Below are positions 17,554 to 26,135 of a stretch of 64,000 nucleotides of DNA, one piece after another. Both the position numbers and the translations under genes were made by a program. The notes below the pieces were generated by a model. That model did not search any database. It was not told where the DNA came from and saw only the letters and a list, made by a program, of their open reading frames with translations. Within the stretch, counting starts at the first letter, position 1; each line of letters begins with the position of its first letter. The stretch is from Vibrio tapetis subsp. tapetis (GTDB lineage: Bacteria > Pseudomonadota > Gammaproteobacteria > Enterobacterales > Vibrionaceae): positions 1,922,001 through 1,986,000 of the forward strand of contig NZ_LT960611.1 of the NCBI RefSeq assembly GCF_900233005.1. Reading direction: 5' to 3'.

Positions 17554-18765
17554 CTACCCAAACCATGCCATTACCCTCTCCTTCAAGCTGGCATTTTTGC
17601 TCCAAATCCAAACTATCCCATCTTCAAGCTCATTCACCGTCATATTTTTGGGCTGATACACGGGATGGCTGCCATCGTATTTTGACCAGTCTGTGGTCAA
17701 AATACGTCCCTCTTGCTCTAGTTGATTAAACGTCTCTGAACCCGGAAAAGGGATCATATAATGCGGGATCACCTTATCGACCTTGATCTCTTTAACAAAC
17801 TCTTGGGTTTGCTTGAATATTGATGCGTCGTGCTCATCAAAACCAAATAAAAAGTCTCCCCACACTTCTATGCCGTGGCGCTTTATTTCAGCAATGTGTT
17901 CCTTCATTTTAGATGGTTTTACAAACCCTTTTTTCTGCGCTTTCAGAGCTTCCTCTGATGGGGTCTCTATCCCTAAAAGTACTGCTTTAAACCCAGCTTT
18001 CGCTGCCGCACTGAGCAACGCTTTGTCACGAGCAATTAACACCGTCGTTTCACCATAGAAGCTCATGTTAAGCGGCTCGATCGCGTTAAACAGCGCCATC
18101 GCGTAATCTCGATCGTGAGTGAGATTGTCAGAGTGCAGTTCCACCCACTCTACGCCTAACGACTTTAAATGCTCTAACTCACGGACAATGTTCGCAATCG
18201 GGCGTTGCTGAAATTTATCAAAGAACCTTGGTACCAAACAAAAATTACATTTAAATGGGCAGCCTCTTGTTACCACCACCGACCAGACATAATCGTAACT
18301 TGAAGGTTTAATGATGTTCGTTGGGTATGGATTAAGTACGCTTAAGTCCACCGGTTCTGAACTTTCGTATCTTGGTTTTAACGAGCCTAACTCTGCGTCT
18401 CCAAGAAGTTGAACCCAGTAGTTCTCAACTTCACCAATAATAATGCTATCGGCGTGCAACGCAGCTTCTTGCGGATTGAAATGAGTATGCAAGCCTCCTA
18501 AAACCACGACTTTGCCTTTTTGCTTATACGCCGAAGCCAGCTCATAAGCTCGGTAAGCATCTGGGGTCGACATAAAAATCACGACGACATCGGCCTTGAT
18601 ATTGAGATCGGCTTGATCGCCAATGGTTTCATCCACCATATCAAGTTTGTACCATTTCGGAGTTGCCGCGGCGGCGGCAAATATATTTTGTGGTGGTCCA
18701 CCAGTAGAGGCTTTGTATTTAGAGTAATCACTACCTGCGGATGCTTTAATTAAATAGATCTTCAT
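17554..18765 (-). CDS. B12-binding-domain radical SAM protein
   Basis: A 403-residue protein with an N-terminal Rossmann-like B12-binding-type domain (VVVLGGLHTHFNPQEAALHAD and GEVENYW) followed by a radical SAM core with CxxxCxxC in RGCPFKCNFCLVP (about residue 175-182). The domain order is that of the P-methyltransferase/BchE-like class B group, in which the true B12 ligand can be absent. ATG at 18765 is preceded by AGGTGA; an in-frame GTG three codons upstream is less well placed. It follows two small membrane-protein genes on the same strand (13-bp gap). Substrate unknown; the membrane neighbours hint at lipid or envelope modification, which is only inference. Confidence 0.85.
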   Translation of the reverse strand: MKIYLIKASAGSDYSKYKASTGGPPQNIFAAAAATPKWYKLDMVDETIGDQADLNIKADVVVIFMSTPDAYRAYELASAYKQKGKVVVLGGLHTHFNPQEAALHADSIIIGEVENYWVQLLGDAELGSLKPRYESSEPVDLSVLNPYPTNIIKPSSYDYVWSVVVTRGCPFKCNFCLVPRFFDKFQQRPIANIVRELEHLKSLGVEWVELHSDNLTHDRDYAMALFNAIEPLNMSFYGETTVLIARDKALLSAAAKAGFKAVLLGIETPSEEALKAQKKGFVKPSKMKEHIAEIKRHGIEVWGDFLFGFDEHDASIFKQTQEFVKEIKVDKVIPHYMIPFPGSETFNQLEQEGRILTTDWSKYDGSHPVYQPKNMTVNELEDGIVWIWSKNASLKERVMAWFG

Positions 18766-18778
18766 TGCTTTCACCTAA

Positions 18779-19054
18779 CTATAAAGAATAGAAAAAATCG
18801 TAGATTCTATGGTCCATGTAGAAATACAGAGCCCCCATCAAAAACCAGCTAATGATAATGACAGTGAACAAAATAGGATTTTTGCTTCGCTCTACTCGCT
18901 CCACAAAAAAGGCTTCTTTACTGCGTAAGTTCTCCCTGCCCCAGAACCAGCAGAAGACACCCCAAATAAAAAACCAATTGAATTTAAGAGCGACAAAGGC
19001 CAAAAATAAAGCAAGCAGCGTTTTCCACTTGATAGGGTTGTAGCGCTTGTCCAT
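18779..19054 (-). CDS. Small membrane protein, two transmembrane segments
   Basis: A 91-residue hypothetical protein. After a basic start (MDKRYNPIKWK) come a hydrophobic segment LLALFLAFVALKFNWFFIWG, a charged loop (GRENLRSKEAFFVERVERSK) and a second segment PILFTVIIISWFLMGALYFY. The frame can be opened at a TTG nine codons earlier, but that would overlap the preceding small gene; the ATG at 19054 has AGGG just upstream and starts 4 bp after that gene ends. Same strand and close spacing with the radical SAM gene, so probably one operon. I do not recognise the family. Confidence 0.7.
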   Translation of the reverse strand: MDKRYNPIKWKTLLALFLAFVALKFNWFFIWGVFCWFWGRENLRSKEAFFVERVERSKNPILFTVIIISWFLMGALYFYMDHRIYDFFYSL

Positions 19055-19058
19055 AGCC

Positions 19059-19211
19059 CTAACTTCTCCAGCTGTTGCCAAGTAGCAGAGAAATAGCGAC
19101 AGAAGCGCCCAATGCGATCAAAATATTGGCGAGCGAAAATCCCCAGATTGCAATGCAGACAGCAACGGTGACAACACTCCAAAGTAAGGTTTCTAGAATC
19201 CAAGTGCCCAT
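19059..19211 (-). CDS. Very small membrane protein (50 aa)
   Basis: A 50-codon gene read directly from the sequence. The peptide starts MGTWILETLLWSVVTVAVC and ends SLLLGNSWRS, nearly all hydrophobic, with one or two membrane passages. TTAGGAG eight bases before the ATG is a strong ribosome binding site, and the stop codon lies 4 bp before the next gene (18779-19054). It appears to be the first gene of the operon leading to the radical SAM protein. No family recognised; a longer overlapping frame in the region lacks this start site and is not favoured. Confidence 0.7.
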   Translation of the reverse strand: MGTWILETLLWSVVTVAVCIAIWGFSLANILIALGASVAISLLLGNSWRS

Positions 19212-19291
19212 GTAATGACTCCTAATTTATTAGCTTGGAGTCATTGTAAATGGGCAATGGTTAACTTTTGGTTACCCTGTCTAGCAGGGAT

Positions 19292-20613
19292 TCAAATGGA
19301 AGGTTTAGCGAGAAAATCCACCTTGGCAAAATACCGATTTCCCTCGGACTGCTTTTCCTCGGATAGATGTGTAAATTTCCAGTTCTGATGCTGGCACAAA
19401 CGCTCAATAAGAATGACGCCAATACCAAATGACACCTCTGAAGCACCTTGTTCTATGGCATCTTGGCCTGACTCGCCTAGCGCATTAGATATACTTATCC
19501 CACTAGGCGAAACGCGTATTTCAACGTCACCTTTAGAAGCATGTTGAAACGTATTTCGAACCAAATTGGTAATGATAATTTCAACTAATACCGCAGGCAT
19601 TGGGTGTGAAAGAGAGGAGTCATCAGCTATCAAGTTTACCTTGAGATCTTTTTCATCAGATAGATAACGGTGCTGCTCTAGCGCCTCTTCAACCACCGCC
19701 TTAATATCGACTTGGCTCATCTCTACGTTAAGCTGCTGGTTTCTGCTCATCCACAGTAATGATGTCACCAAATTTTGCATGGTCACAACGGAGCGTTCAA
19801 TCCTCTTAACAGCCCGCTGCCCACTATTAGGGATAGAGCCTGCGAGCCTAGTCAGCATCTCACTACTTGCAGAAATAATCGAAACTGGCGTTCTTAATTC
19901 ATGGCTAGCGGCGCGCAAGAAAAACTCTTCTCGCTCTATGGATTGCTGTTGAGACTGAACGCTCTTCACTAATTGATTCGCAAGTTGTTGCACTTCGACA
20001 TAGCGAAAGCTCTGTAGCCCGTCGGCCTCATTGAGATCCAGAGTTTGAGACCACTTCGAAAGGTGCAGAATAGGCTTCGTCAACCGGTGGATCAGTAAAC
20101 GAATGAGAGCAAAGATTAGTAGAAGTATGAACCCAACCATCAAGAAGGCTGAGTTTACTTGACTGATAGACTCTGGTGGGTTTTGTTCAAATAGATCGTA
20201 ATACACGGCTTCATCGTATTGCGACACAACATACAAGTACGCTTGCTTACTCTCGACGTAGTGATAGGCCGCGTAATAATACTTACCGAACCTCCCATCT
20301 TTGCCCGCAACGTACTGATCGTAGATCACATCCGGCTCAAAGCTATTCCAATCAAACTGCGTAAGGTAAACCTGTGGCACTTTTTTAAGTCATCAAATAC
20401 TTGGAAAGACTCACGATGAGAAGGTTTGAGTTCTCCATTGGCAAGGTAGTGCTTTTCGGCCAGCTTTATCTCATATAGAAAGCTATATTTGGCCGATTCA
20501 TTAAGCCCTACTTCATAACTCTGATTAATCATTAAAGCATAAACAGCCGTCAGACCAAGCAATAAGCCAAATAGGTAAATATAAATATCTCGCTTAATGC
20601 TTACCCGCTTCAT
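19292..20613 (-). pseudogene. Sensor histidine kinase, interrupted by a -1 frame change at a slippery heptamer
   Basis: Two frames together encode a kinase of about 440 residues. Codons 1-78 (from ATG 20613) give an N-terminal membrane segment (IYLFGLLLGLTAVYALMI) and start of the periplasmic domain. In the second frame follow the rest of the sensor domain, a second membrane segment (AFLMVGFILLLIFALIRLLI), HAMP-like linker, the H-box AASHELRTPVSI (His near composite residue 238), N-box LVRNTFQHA and a glycine box SFGIGVILIE. The break is at A AAA AAG (20386-20380) with zero-frame codons AAA AAG, so either one A is missing (A6 for A7), or the heptamer supports programmed -1 frameshifting. Without a shift the product ends after 95 residues. 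Overlaps the regulator stop by 1 bp (TAATG). Confidence 0.85.
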
Positions 20614-21287
20614 TACTGTTCTTCCCTGATCACAATACCGACTCCGTGCACAGTGTGAATAAGCTTGTTGTCAAAAGAGGCATCGACGGCTTGCCTCAGT
20701 TTGAACAGGTGAACCTTCAAGCTGTCAGCACTAGGAAGCGTCTCTCCCCACACTTCATCTTCTAATTTTGTTTTACTCACGACATTCGGGCTGTTTTGCA
20801 TTAGGCATACCAGCATCTTCCAACATACCGGCGGCATTTTAAGTGGTTGCCCAGACCGGATGGCTTGGTGTTTATCCAAATCTACCGTTAAGTCGCCGAT
20901 GCTCAAACGCGTCACGACACCTTTTGAACGACGTGCTAACGCTAATAGGCGAACTTTGAGTTCATCCATCGCAAACGGTTTGACCAAGTAATCGTCCGAA
21001 CCCGCAGCAAAACCCGTTAACTTGTCATTTAAGGTATCTCTGGCAGTAAGCATGAGGATAGGCGTAGTGACCCCTTTATCTCGTAATGACTGACAAACAT
21101 CAATGCCATCCATCTTCGGCATATTAAGATCGGTCAAGATGATGTCATAGTGATTGCTCAACGCTAGGTCACGACCAGCGAGCCCATTGTAAGCAAAGTC
21201 AAATTCGAAGCCATCCAACTCCATATAATCACTGATGGCCTCGGCAAGATCTTTGTCGTCTTCGATAAGTAGGACACTAATGCTCAT
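20613..21287 (-). CDS. OmpR-family response regulator
   Basis: A 224-residue two-component response regulator. The receiver domain has acidic residues in LLIEDDKD, phospho-acceptor D53 in LTDLNMPKMDG, and the conserved lysine in DDYLVKPFAMDEL. The C-terminal winged helix of the OmpR/PhoB type contains VVSKTKLEDEVWGE and ends VHTVHGVGIVIREE. Its stop codon overlaps the start of the kinase gene by one base, so the two are translationally coupled. It begins 6 bp after the sterol-desaturase-like gene on the same strand. Target and signal are not visible in sequence. Confidence 0.95.
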   Translation of the reverse strand: MSISVLLIEDDKDLAEAISDYMELDGFEFDFAYNGLAGRDLALSNHYDIILTDLNMPKMDGIDVCQSLRDKGVTTPILMLTARDTLNDKLTGFAAGSDDYLVKPFAMDELKVRLLALARRSKGVVTRLSIGDLTVDLDKHQAIRSGQPLKMPPVCWKMLVCLMQNSPNVVSKTKLEDEVWGETLPSADSLKVHLFKLRQAVDASFDNKLIHTVHGVGIVIREEQ

Positions 21288-21293
21288 TCGTTG

Positions 21294-22181
21294 CTATTCC
21301 CTTTTCTGTTTTTGTTGCCATGCCCAAATCGGTGGCTTAACGAGCAATCGCAGTCGATAAGCCCAGTTTGGTGCATGCCAAATTTGTTGCCCCAGTTTTA
21401 CGTAGCCATCGAAATACACTTTAAATGGGTTAACCGAATTAATCCGTGGGTAAACACCATATTTTACCTTTTCCTCTTCACGTACAAAGGTGCCAAACAT
21501 CCGATCCCAAATGATCAGTATGCCCGCATAGTTCTTATCCAAGTATCGCTTATTGGTGGCATGATGCACTCTGTGATGTGACGGTGTATTAAACACCGCC
21601 TCAATCGGCCGTGGAAGCTTCTTTACCATCTCTGTGTGCAGCAAGGTTTGGTATAGCTGAACCAGTGTCTCGCACATCAACACAACAAATGGATTAAAGC
21701 CCAATAAGATCAACGGTAAGTGGAAGAAGAACGGGAAAAACCAATCGAGTGGACCAAAACGATAAGCGACCGAGATATTAAAGTAAGGCGAACTGTGGTG
21801 AACGGAGTGCGTTCCCCAAGCTAAGCCGTTACTGTGAAGAAACCTGTGCTCCCAATAGTAAGCGAGGTCAGCCAAAATCAAACAGCCGAGCACCGTCCAG
21901 CCCGTTATTGGAAGTTGGGTCAGGCTAAAGTGTTCATAAGAGTAGGTAAACGCCCCCACATACACCAGTCCGACTAAAAAAAGCGTCACTAGCAAAAAGC
22001 TCAGCGTGACCAAATTAGTCGCACTGTCGCCAATAAGATTCCAATTTAGTTGTTTCTTAAAGCCATAACGTATTAGCTCAATGAGAAATATCACGGCGGC
22101 AATCAGCATAAAATGCTCATCTACCCAAGTTTCAGTCAGGATGATAGACATTTCAGATAGCGTTTGAGACATGAAGTCCAT
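21294..22181 (-). CDS. Sterol desaturase / fatty acid hydroxylase family membrane enzyme
   Basis: A 295-residue integral membrane protein with the histidine clusters of the diiron fatty acid hydroxylase superfamily: WEHRFLHS (HxxxH), THSVHHSSPYFN (HxxHH) and PSHHRVHHATN (HxxHH). Four to five membrane segments precede and separate them. ACAGGAG upstream of the ATG is a good ribosome site. The family hydroxylates or desaturates lipid tails; in bacteria most members have no defined substrate. It lies between an exported protein gene and the two-component genes in one minus-strand run, so lipid or envelope stress control is an attractive but unproven link. Confidence 0.88.
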   Translation of the reverse strand: MDFMSQTLSEMSIILTETWVDEHFMLIAAVIFLIELIRYGFKKQLNWNLIGDSATNLVTLSFLLVTLFLVGLVYVGAFTYSYEHFSLTQLPITGWTVLGCLILADLAYYWEHRFLHSNGLAWGTHSVHHSSPYFNISVAYRFGPLDWFFPFFFHLPLILLGFNPFVVLMCETLVQLYQTLLHTEMVKKLPRPIEAVFNTPSHHRVHHATNKRYLDKNYAGILIIWDRMFGTFVREEEKVKYGVYPRINSVNPFKVYFDGYVKLGQQIWHAPNWAYRLRLLVKPPIWAWQQKQKRE

Positions 22182-22202
22182 AATTTAGCTCCTGTGCAAT
22201 CT

Positions 22203-22775
22203 TTAGTTGTAGTGAACAACTAGCTGGTTGGACTCTTCTTGCCCTAGTGCATTTAAGTAATGCGTTTCTATTACCGCTTTCACTGGCTTGCGAAAATTAA
22301 TGTCTTCCCAGGCATTGGCTATTTCCGCCTTGCTGTGCTCACCGCGATTCAACAACGGCTGTCCGTGTGCATTGGAGATAAGTTCAATATAGCCATCTTT
22401 CTGACTGCTCGCCTCGACAGGAAATCCAATGGTGACAGTGGCATGGCTGAAGTCTTTATCCATGTCCTGATAGATCACGACAAGGCGATCCAGTGTTTCG
22501 GGTAAGTCTTCTTGCTTAATGATCTGATCTTCAAACTCGATCCAAAGTGCAGCAACAGCGTCCAATGAGATGGTTTTGGTGACGACACTGCGGATATAGG
22601 TTTTGTTTTTTTTCTGTGCCTGTTGCTTCAACTGCCGTTTAGTCGGCGTTTTCTCGGCCCCTTGTGACAGCGGTGTTTTTGATGAACTTTCGGCCATTAC
22701 AGGTTGCATAAGTACCGCCCCCCAAATAGTCCCCGTGATGATCATAGTGGTTAGTAGCGATGCGAATAGTTTCAT
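22203..22775 (-). CDS. Exported protein of unknown function
   Basis: A 190-residue protein. ATG at 22775 is chosen because AGGAGAAGAG directly precedes it and the product begins with a signal peptide (MKLFASLLTTMIITGTIWGA ... cleaved near VMAESS). The frame is open further upstream but without a ribosome site. The mature part starts with a lysine-rich, low-complexity stretch (TPTKRQLKQQAQKKNKTY) followed by a compact domain with FPVEASSQKDGYI. No family recognised. It sits 21 bp before the desaturase-like gene on the same strand and probably heads that transcript. Confidence 0.7.
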   Translation of the reverse strand: MKLFASLLTTMIITGTIWGAVLMQPVMAESSSKTPLSQGAEKTPTKRQLKQQAQKKNKTYIRSVVTKTISLDAVAALWIEFEDQIIKQEDLPETLDRLVVIYQDMDKDFSHATVTIGFPVEASSQKDGYIELISNAHGQPLLNRGEHSKAEIANAWEDINFRKPVKAVIETHYLNALGQEESNQLVVHYN

Positions 22776-22935
22776 CTCTTCTCCTGATTTATCTTCATTA
22801 TTGTCGTTATCAGGAGAAGTGTAAGAGTGGAAGGGTAACCAAAAGGTTATCAACATCGCTCAATAAAGAATTATGGCGTTAGGGCATTAAGGAATGGCAA
22901 ATAGCCCCAAACAGACCGTTTAGGGCTTTTATATA

Positions 22936-24153
22936 TCAGTCGAACTGGTAGCTTTCAGGGATCACCACAACCCCATTTTCAGAAATATGAAAACGCTGTG
23001 CATCTACTGTGGTGTTGAAGCCAATTTGAGTATTAGGTGGGATCACTACGTGCTTATCCACGATACAGTTTTGAAGTTGACTGTTTTCTCCTACCTGAAC
23101 ATCATCAAATAAAATGGAGTCTGCGATGGTTACCCCGTCATTGATTCTCACGTTTGCAGAGAGAATGGAGTGTTGAACCGAGCCTCCAGAATTTATTACC
23201 CCATTGGCAATAATAGAGTTAATAAAAATCCCCTCATTCCCTGTATCTGAAGAAACCGTTCGAGCGGGTGGATATTGGTGCTCATAGGTTCTCACTGGCC
23301 AATTAGGCTGATAAAGATCAATGGGCGGAACAGGTTCAAGCAGATCCATATTTGCTTGATAAAACGAATCGATAGTCCCTACATCTCGCCAATAGGTATC
23401 CCTGCTTACACGGCCTTTTGTGTCGCCAAATTGGTACGCATAGACAGATTGTTTATCAATGAGCCTCGGAATAATATCTTTGCCGAAATCGTGGCTAGAC
23501 AAATCGTTGCTTGCATCAAGTTCTAAGCTTTCCACCAGCGTGTTCATAGAGAAAATATAGATCCCCATAGACGCTAAGCTTTGGGTTTCGTCGTTCGGTG
23601 TGGCCGGTGGGTTTTCTGGCTTTTCTTCGAACGCGACAATTTTTCGCTCGTTGTCGATGCCAACACAACCGAAGGCGCTCGCTTCTTGAATAGGCACTTC
23701 CATGCAAGCAATCGTGAGATCCGCCCCTGTCTTTTTATGCTGAGCCAGCATCGGCTCATAGTCCATCCGGTAAATATGGTCGCCTGATAACACGACGACA
23801 TATTCGGCTTCACTGCGGTCTAGTAACCATAAGTTTTGGTAAATAGCATCTGCCGTGCCTTCATACCAGTTTTCACCTTTACGCATTTGTGGTGGCACGG
23901 CAGTAATATATTCGCCAAGCTCAGGGTTGAAGATAGACCAGCCATCCCTAAGATGTTTTTGTAGCGAATGGGATTTGTACTGAGTCAGCACCAATACACG
24001 CCGTAAACCCGAATGAAGGCAGTTAGACAGAGTAAAATCAAGGATTCGGTATTTCCCGCCAAATGGTACAGCGGGTTTAGCTCGATTATCAGTAAGCGGA
24101 GATAAGCGCGAGCCCATACCTCCGGCGAGTATTATCGTAAGTGCATCTTGCAT
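22936..24153 (-). CDS. glgC: Glucose-1-phosphate adenylyltransferase
   Basis: A 405-residue ADP-glucose pyrophosphorylase, the committed step of glycogen synthesis. The nucleotidyltransferase motif GGMGSRLSPLTDNRAKPAVP (residues 11-30) and GKYRILDFTLSNC are classical; the glucose-1-P site FEEKPENP and the C-terminal left-handed beta-helix with hexapeptide-like repeats (VIANGVINSGGSV, ILSANVRINDGVTI) are present. Length fits GlgC (about 400-430). No glycogen synthase gene is adjacent, as in vibrios where two glgC copies occur. Monocistronic by context. Confidence 0.93.
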   Translation of the reverse strand: MQDALTIILAGGMGSRLSPLTDNRAKPAVPFGGKYRILDFTLSNCLHSGLRRVLVLTQYKSHSLQKHLRDGWSIFNPELGEYITAVPPQMRKGENWYEGTADAIYQNLWLLDRSEAEYVVVLSGDHIYRMDYEPMLAQHKKTGADLTIACMEVPIQEASAFGCVGIDNERKIVAFEEKPENPPATPNDETQSLASMGIYIFSMNTLVESLELDASNDLSSHDFGKDIIPRLIDKQSVYAYQFGDTKGRVSRDTYWRDVGTIDSFYQANMDLLEPVPPIDLYQPNWPVRTYEHQYPPARTVSSDTGNEGIFINSIIANGVINSGGSVQHSILSANVRINDGVTIADSILFDDVQVGENSQLQNCIVDKHVVIPPNTQIGFNTTVDAQRFHISENGVVVIPESYQFD

Positions 24154-24413
24154 GGTCGCCTTCCTTGATTCTGATTATATGTTTAAGGGGGTACTCAAAC
24201 CTGTAGCTACTTATACCTGTATCAAGAATTAGACCGTTTTTTAATGCATTGATTTTTATAACTTTTAGTTAAGTTAAATGAATTCCTGCACTAAATTTGG
24301 GAGCATATGCCTACATCAGGGCACCAAAACAGTGCATTTTCGTGAGTTATACTGATGACTCATGGTCAAATATGAACCCGTCGCACAATTTATATCGGGT
24401 TAGATTGCTGTAA

Positions 24414-26135
24414 ATGATGATATTCGTTAGTGTGCGGAAAAATCACCTGCCGTATAGGGTTGCTGAATTGTTTTCTATATTAAAGCGTTATGGCTACAAA
24501 TTGAGTATCTGCTTCGCTAGCCTCTCACTGCTCATGGCATGTGGCGGAGGAGATAATAGTGGTTCAGGCCAGGGTGATATTCCTGAGCCCGTTTCCCTGA
24601 CACAAGCTCAGCGTTATGACCTTCTCTATCGGTCAACATTTGGTCCGAAGCCGGACTCTTATCAAGAATTGGCACGCTTAGGCTACGTCACTTGGCTAGA
24701 TAAACAGTTTTCTATCGCACCAAGTTTGCACTCGACACGCCTGAAAACGTACCCATTGGCAGAAGGCAGAGACAGCTACAACCAAGCGGATCGCGTGGCC
24801 GTTTGGTGGGATATCAGCCTAAATGCGCCGGATCAATTACGACAGCGTGTCGCGTTTGCATTGAGTGAAATTTTCGTGATTTCACGGTATGGCGCGAGCT
24901 TGGGAGGACGCCCACTAGAGATGACCGACTACTACGACATGCTCATCACCCATGCTTTTGGCAATTATCGTGATCTAATTGAATCAGTGACGCTTCATGC
25001 CGCGATGGGTGATTACTTGTCAATGATGGCCAATCAAAAGGCTGACCCAAAGAATAATCGCTACCCTGATGAAAACTATGCACGTGAAGTCATGCAGCTT
25101 TTTAGCATCGGGCTTTATGAATTAAACTCCGATGGTACGGCGAAACTCGATGCTCAAAATCAACGGATCCCAACTTACTCGCAAGATGACATAGAAAACC
25201 TTGCTCGTGTCTTTACCGGTTGGCATATCGCTGAGAAAACTAAACCATCGTGGGGTTCTAAAGATGGGAATTGGTTCTTGCCAATGGTCGCTTACCCTGA
25301 GCGTCATGATGATAAAGAAAAGGTGGTGATGGGAAAAGTATTTGCACAAGGGCAAACTGCCGAGCAAGATATGGCCCAGGCAATGGATATGTTGCTTAAT
25401 CACCCGAATACCGCTCCGCTGATCAGTAAACACCTGATACAAAGATTGGTGACGTCGAACCCTTCTCCAGCTTATGTTGCTCGAACTAGTGCACTATTCG
25501 CCGATAATGGTGAAGGAGTAAGAGGGGATCTTAAAGCAGTAATCCGCGGAATTCTAACAGACAGCGAGGCACTTAGTGGCGGTGATCGTTCGCCTGTTAA
25601 GATGAAAGAACCTTTAATAGCGATGACCAATTTTTTCCGCGCATTTGAGGCTAAATCAGCCGATCCTTCGGGCCGCTTTCATAACTCCATCGACACGTTT
25701 CGATCCTATGGGCAATCTCCACTTGGTTCGCCAAGTGTGTTCAATTTCTTCTCTCCAGATTACGCCCCAAATGGAGAGATCGCTGCCGTAAATGATGTTG
25801 CGCCCGAGTTTGAGATACTGAGCTGGAATAATTTCATTCTCACCAACAATCAGCTTTGGGCTGCAACGGGTAGAACGAATTACGAGGGAGAAGATAACCC
25901 AAATCGCATTGTCATCAATACAGCGCCTTTAGAAGCGATAGCCAATGATCACGAGGCATTGATCATTGAAATTGAGAGACGCTTGCTTTCTCAAAGGATG
26001 AGTAATCCTCTGAGAGCTATCGTATTGGAGTCATTAGAAAGTCATCGAGATACTCAGCAAAGTTTAAAGGTCCGCAATGCCATTTATATTGTCGTAACAA
26101 GCCAAGAATTTCATATTGAGGAATTAACCCAATGA
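24414..26135 (+). CDS. DUF1800 family lipoprotein
   Basis: A 573-residue DUF1800 protein. A lipobox is visible near residue 43 (LSLLMACGGG), after an unusually long N-terminal lead, so the real start may be downstream of the ATG used here; no convincing ribosome site decides it. Family traits include LLYRSTFGPKPDSYQELARL near the mature N-terminus, NYAREVMQLFSIGL, and FTGWHI. DUF1800 genes are almost always paired with DUF1501 genes, as here, where the two overlap by ATGA. Function is not established; the pair is thought to be exported and used extracellularly or at the envelope. Confidence 0.85.
   Translation: MMIFVSVRKNHLPYRVAELFSILKRYGYKLSICFASLSLLMACGGGDNSGSGQGDIPEPVSLTQAQRYDLLYRSTFGPKPDSYQELARLGYVTWLDKQFSIAPSLHSTRLKTYPLAEGRDSYNQADRVAVWWDISLNAPDQLRQRVAFALSEIFVISRYGASLGGRPLEMTDYYDMLITHAFGNYRDLIESVTLHAAMGDYLSMMANQKADPKNNRYPDENYAREVMQLFSIGLYELNSDGTAKLDAQNQRIPTYSQDDIENLARVFTGWHIAEKTKPSWGSKDGNWFLPMVAYPERHDDKEKVVMGKVFAQGQTAEQDMAQAMDMLLNHPNTAPLISKHLIQRLVTSNPSPAYVARTSALFADNGEGVRGDLKAVIRGILTDSEALSGGDRSPVKMKEPLIAMTNFFRAFEAKSADPSGRFHNSIDTFRSYGQSPLGSPSVFNFFSPDYAPNGEIAAVNDVAPEFEILSWNNFILTNNQLWAATGRTNYEGEDNPNRIVINTAPLEAIANDHEALIIEIERRLLSQRMSNPLRAIVLESLESHRDTQQSLKVRNAIYIVVTSQEFHIEELTQ

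Noticed and set aside
18892..19203. 103-codon minus-strand frame overlapping the small membrane genes
   Set aside because: It overlaps two better-supported genes in other frames (with ribosome sites and hydrophobic content) and is rich in Cys/Arg/His in a non-protein-like way.
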